From assembly GCF_036088315.1 (NCBI RefSeq), contig NZ_CP107996.1, positions 1,054,001-1,118,000 on the forward strand: 64,000 nt of DNA. The letters are read 5' to 3'. Below, piece by piece: positions 61,045 to 64,000 of the stretch. The notes beneath the pieces are model-generated. The model worked only from the letters and a program-made list of their open reading frames with translations, was not told the origin of the DNA and ran no database searches. Every line of letters begins with the position of its first letter. The first letter of the stretch is position 1. The DNA is from Streptomyces sp. NBC_00344 (GTDB taxonomy: Bacteria; Actinomycetota; Actinomycetes; Streptomycetales; Streptomycetaceae). The translations under genes and the position numbers were made by a program.

Positions 61045-61938
61045 TCAGTTCTCGTGATGACTGCCGGTCGCAGCGGCGCCGCACGCCTGGAGGAGCAGAT
61101 CGAGCATCGGTGGCGGGGTCTTCCGGCGCACCGCGAGCGACGTGGTCAGGAAGAGCGGGCGTTCCCGGAACGGGAGGAAGGCCACCCGCGGGCTGAGCAG
61201 TTGCCGGGCGTGGGCCGCGTACACCACCGTCCACATCGGGGCGGCTCCCGCACCGATGGAGGCGAGGGTGTTCTGCAGAGAGCCGCCGACCGGCGCGGGC
61301 ACCGGTTCGAACCCGGCCTCGTGGCAGGCGTCGACCACGAGGTCGACCAGGGCCGGGTTGTTACGGCGGGCGGTGAGTTTCAGCCGCAGCGGGGCGAGGT
61401 CCGCCAGTGCCACGTCCGGTTTTGCGGCGAGTGGATGGCCGGCCGGGACCACCGCGACCAGCGGGTCCTCCCAGAGCCCGAACAGCCGTACGTCCTTCGC
61501 GGGTTGCGGCGAGCGCACGAAGGAAGCGTCCAGTCGTCCTTCGGCGACCTGCTCCAGGCGCTCCGCGGTCGGCCCGGACCTCAGCTCCACCACGGTGTCC
61601 GGCGCGAGGTCCGCGAAGGCGGCAAGCACCCGGTCCAGATGAGCACCGAGGCCGTTGCTCGTCCCCAGCCGCAGCAACTTCGCGGGCGGGGCGACCGCCG
61701 CACGCGCCCGGTCCGCGGCAGCGAGCACGTCGCGCGCCTCCGGCAGCAGCCGCTCCCCCGCACCGGTGAGGCGTACATGCCGGGGCGAGCGGTCGAAGAG
61801 CTCGGCGCCCAGCTCCCGCTCCAGGCGCCGGATCTGCTGGCTCACCGCGGACTGCACGATGTGCAGACGCTCGGCGGCCCGCCCGAAGTGCAGTTCCTCG
61901 GCGACCGTCACGAAGTAGGTGAGCTGGCGCAACTCCAT
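61045..61938 (-). CDS. LysR-family transcriptional regulator
   Basis: A 297-aa LysR regulator. The winged helix (1-60) reads ELRQLTYFVTVAEELHFGRAAERLHIVQSAVSQQIRRLERELGAELF. The effector domain begins LLRLGTSNGLGAHLDRVL and includes GRLDASFVRSP and HPLAAKPDVALADLAPL. It is divergent from a LysE-type exporter with 49 bases between starts, a common arrangement in which the regulator activates the exporter in response to its substrate. Confidence 0.93.
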   Translation of the reverse strand: MELRQLTYFVTVAEELHFGRAAERLHIVQSAVSQQIRRLERELGAELFDRSPRHVRLTGAGERLLPEARDVLAAADRARAAVAPPAKLLRLGTSNGLGAHLDRVLAAFADLAPDTVVELRSGPTAERLEQVAEGRLDASFVRSPQPAKDVRLFGLWEDPLVAVVPAGHPLAAKPDVALADLAPLRLKLTARRNNPALVDLVVDACHEAGFEPVPAPVGGSLQNTLASIGAGAAPMWTVVYAAHARQLLSPRVAFLPFRERPLFLTTSLAVRRKTPPPMLDLLLQACGAAATGSHHEN

Positions 61939-61987
61939 GCCGAAGACCCTAACCGGCTGTTTGAATGAGGCCCAGGGGGTGCCCGGC

Positions 61988-62632
61988 ATGGTGTCGACCG
62001 ATCGTATTCTCGCCTTCTCGGCGGTGTCTCTCCTGGTGATCGCGATCCCAGGGCCCAGCGTGCTGTTCGTCATCGGCCGGGCGCTGGCGCACGGCAGGCG
62101 CACCGCCCTCGCGACGGTGCTCGGCAACGTTCTCGGCTCGTACGTCCTGGTGGTGGTCGTGGCGCTGGGCGTCGGCTCCCTTGTCGAGCGGTCCGCCGCG
62201 GTGTTCACCGCCGTCAAACTGGCCGGCGCGGCGTATCTGATGGTGCTGGGGGTGCAGGCGTTCCGGCACCGCAAGGAGATGAGGCTCGGCGAACCGGCGG
62301 CCGCGGAGCGTCCGGCCCGCGGGGACACCCGCACCGTCCTCGACGGGATCCTGGTCGGCGTCACCAACCCGAAGGGCATCGTCTTCTTCGCGGCCGTACT
62401 GCCGCAGTTCGTGGATCATGCGGCAGGCCGTCTGCCCGGGCAGATGCTGCTGCTGGGCCTGGTGCCGATCTCCATCGGTCTGGTCACCGACACGTTGTGG
62501 GGACTGACGGCATCGGCGGCCCGGTCCTGGTTCGCCCGTTCGGAGCGGCGGCTCTCGCTGATCGGCGGGGCCGGTGGCTTCGCAATGATCGGGCTCGGGG
62601 TGACGGTGGCGGCAACGGGACAGGCGGACTGA
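61988..62632 (+). CDS. LysE-family translocator (RhtB-like)
   Basis: A 214-aa amino-acid exporter with six hydrophobic segments. The signature is VIAIPGPSVLFVIGRALAHGRRTALATVLGNVLGSYVL near the N-terminus, and VTNPKGIVFFAAVLPQFVD near residue 125. These match the RhtB branch of the family. The ATG at 61988 is used; the next codon is GTG. It is probably under control of the divergent LysR gene. The exported compound, an amino acid or related metabolite, is not known. Confidence 0.92.
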   Translation: MVSTDRILAFSAVSLLVIAIPGPSVLFVIGRALAHGRRTALATVLGNVLGSYVLVVVVALGVGSLVERSAAVFTAVKLAGAAYLMVLGVQAFRHRKEMRLGEPAAAERPARGDTRTVLDGILVGVTNPKGIVFFAAVLPQFVDHAAGRLPGQMLLLGLVPISIGLVTDTLWGLTASAARSWFARSERRLSLIGGAGGFAMIGLGVTVAATGQAD

Positions 62633-62680
62633 GCCCCCCTTTCCCCTCGTGTCCCGGATTCCGTCCCCGCCCGCGCGCTC

Positions 62681-63775
62681 TCACTCGGCGAAGGCGCCGA
62701 AGCGGATGTCGTACGCCGTGGCGCCGCTCATCGCGGCCAGCATCCGTTCGCCCTCCAGCTCCAGGCCCCGACGGTCGGCCCGGCTCGGCCCGGTGAACGG
62801 GTCGATCTGCAGGGTGAGCGTCCCCCGGTATTCCTTCGTCCGCCAGATGCCGGCCAGGAAACCGTCGAGCAGGAAACTGCCGAAGGCCTGATTGCCCTTT
62901 CCGTTGCGGCCCCGGTATTCGGCGGGGATCACCCGGGTGCGGTCGGCGTGGGCAAGCAGCACGTTGTCGAACTCGGGCAGGAAGCGCGGCGGCGCGGGGG
63001 TGTCCTCGTCGGGGCGCGGTGCGTCGGGCAGGTCGAAGAGCTCGGCGCCGGTCGCGTCCCGGAACGTGACGAGCCCGGGCCGCAGCCGTTCGAACACCTC
63101 AGTCAGCCGGGTCAGCCCCGCCCACATCTGCATGTCCTTCACCGATGCGGGGCCGAAGGCCCGCAGATAGCGCAACACGGTCGCATCCGGCGCGGGGACC
63201 GGCTCGGGCCTGCGGCCGAGCCACTGCTCGACGGTGGTGAGTGCGACCTGGCCGCTTCTCCCCCAGAGCCCGCGCGGAGTGACCTGCACCAGCGGGAGCC
63301 TGCACCGGGCCGCCACGGAAAGGGCGAGGGGATCGGCGTCGGGCCACTCCTTCAGCAGACACTCGCGGAGCTCCTTCATCGTGCGGGGCCGCTCCTCGAC
63401 CAGTCCGCGCGAGATCTCCGCCAGGCGGTCCAGGTCGACGCCGGCGAGACCGTTGCGGAATGCCCTGAGTTCACGTTCCCGTGCTGCCTGCACCAGCGGC
63501 CGGAGGGTGAGCGCGTCATCGGCGGTGTGCAGGTGGATGGTGGACCGCATGGTCACGATCCGCACGGCTTCCCGCGTCTCCAGCAGGTCCGACAGCTCGC
63601 CCGGGTCGAAATTCTCCAGCCGGGACCAGAGCTGGAAGTACGGCGGCCTGGTGTTCTGTGCCTGGAGACCGAGCAGACGGGCAACGGCGTCCGCGGCGGG
63701 CAACGCGACCCGGCGCAGCAGGAACTGGCGGTCCAGGGTGGCGCGGTTGAGTGCGCGGATACTGATCGAAGCCAT
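62681..63775 (-). CDS. HTH_42 winged-helix protein, AlkZ/YcaQ-like DNA glycosylase family
   Basis: A 364-aa member of the HTH_42 superfamily. The N-terminus LNRATLDRQFLLRR is followed by LLGLQAQNTRPPYFQLWSRL, with a Gln-x-Gln motif at residues 38-40. This is the catalytic motif of AlkZ-type crosslink glycosylases, whereas YcaQ has Gln-x-Asp. Winged helices cover the middle (RPRTMKELRECLL, GPASVKDMQMWAGL) and a beta-barrel the C-terminus (FLPEFDNVLLAHADRTRVIP). It may unhook alkylated or crosslinked bases. No biosynthetic cluster is next to it. Confidence 0.88.
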   Translation of the reverse strand: MASISIRALNRATLDRQFLLRRVALPAADAVARLLGLQAQNTRPPYFQLWSRLENFDPGELSDLLETREAVRIVTMRSTIHLHTADDALTLRPLVQAARERELRAFRNGLAGVDLDRLAEISRGLVEERPRTMKELRECLLKEWPDADPLALSVAARCRLPLVQVTPRGLWGRSGQVALTTVEQWLGRRPEPVPAPDATVLRYLRAFGPASVKDMQMWAGLTRLTEVFERLRPGLVTFRDATGAELFDLPDAPRPDEDTPAPPRFLPEFDNVLLAHADRTRVIPAEYRGRNGKGNQAFGSFLLDGFLAGIWRTKEYRGTLTLQIDPFTGPSRADRRGLELEGERMLAAMSGATAYDIRFGAFAE

Positions 63776-63913
63776 GCGGGAACGCTACCCGGGCTTGCGG
63801 ACACCTTCCGTCCTCATACCGGCAACCGGTCGGCCACACTGTGCCATTTGGGCCGTATATCCTGCACCGAGTCATAGCCGGGGCAGGAACGAAGCGCGAG
63901 GTGAGTTGTCCGG

Positions 63914-64000
63914 ATGCCGCTGTCGCCGAGGAACCGGAACGCCAGAAAGCACTCCTGGCGCCGCTCTGCCCAGCCCGCGGCGACGGAGCCGCCCGCCGAG
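63914..64000 (+). CDS. Possible gene start, truncated by the window edge
   Basis: An ATG at 63914 with GAGGTGAG about 10 bases upstream opens a frame that runs to the window end (29 codons). The visible residues are basic and Ser/Pro/Ala-rich (PLSPRNRNARKHSWRR). The 138 bases between this start and the divergent HTH_42 gene would hold both promoters and include a more A/T-rich segment near 63845. No family can be named. Confidence 0.45.
   Translation, partial: MPLSPRNRNARKHSWRRSAQPAATEPPAE

Overview
The window is high-GC actinobacterial DNA with strong third-position G/C bias, AGGAGG-type ribosome sites, many 4-base ATGA/GTGA gene overlaps, GTG/TTG starts and secreted or lipoprotein enzymes such as a GH46 chitosanase. 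Together these point to a Streptomyces chromosome. I see no tRNA, rRNA, integrase, transposase or CRISPR array. The two ends cut through genes: a permease on the left and an unidentified short N-terminus on the right.

Layout. 1-2443: glutamate-type ABC transporter (gluABCD order, minus strand, gluD truncated). 2573-6957: DUF-type protein, exonuclease III, metallo-hydrolase, a fused 3-oxoadipate lactonase/carboxymuconolactone decarboxylase and an exported beta-carbonic anhydrase. 7034-14749: a sugar or polyol module of GntR regulator, two tandem binding-protein paralogues, permease, ATPase, ROK kinase and a divergent Gfo/Idh/MocA dehydrogenase. 14759-17602: two paralogous P450s flanking a hotdog thioesterase. 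17607-22510: a two-component system, a DMT exporter, an AIM24 protein and a frameshifted SDR. 22550-29495: allantoinase, AllR-type IclR repressor, several small unrelated genes, an ATPase remnant and malate synthase. 29569-37805: an uncharacterised catabolic operon (BKACE, quinone oxidoreductase, TauD dioxygenase, MFS, hydrolase) next to an AraC regulator and an acyl-CoA ligase. 38023-41500: DsbA-like protein, mycothiol-type DinB protein, hydrolase and chitosanase. 41575-47415: purine operon (regulator, thiamine-binding-like protein, UraD, UraH, uricase, 8-oxoguanine deaminase, NCS2 permease). 47538-53603: glyoxylate-to-glycerate genes (hyi, glxR, gcl) with a catalase among them. 53819-64000: a zinc-ribbon/nuclease-fold protein, polysaccharide deacetylase, two coupled acyl-CoA synthetases with a GAF-LuxR regulator, a GNAT protein, a tautomerase, a LysR/LysE pair and an AlkZ-like HTH_42 protein.

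The central theme is purine salvage. 8-oxoguanine is deaminated to urate. Uricase, UraH and UraD convert urate to allantoin, and AllB opens the allantoin ring. The glyoxylate released downstream is condensed by Gcl, then isomerised and reduced by Hyi and GlxR, or joined to acetyl-CoA by malate synthase. Catalase removes the peroxide made by uricase. Allantoicase, ureidoglycolate lyase and xanthine dehydrogenase are not in the window.

The strongest regulatory signal is a pair of 15-bp TTCC-N7-GGAA-like boxes exactly 21 bp apart at allR/allB, aceB, hyi and gcl, with a TANNNT -10-like hexamer in the 6-bp gap each time. A second, 17-bp palindrome (KTCAACR-N3-YGTTGAM) lies at allB/allR, aceB, uraD and the catalase gene, with a weaker copy at glxR. 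These two motif classes suggest a two-layer purine/glyoxylate regulon.
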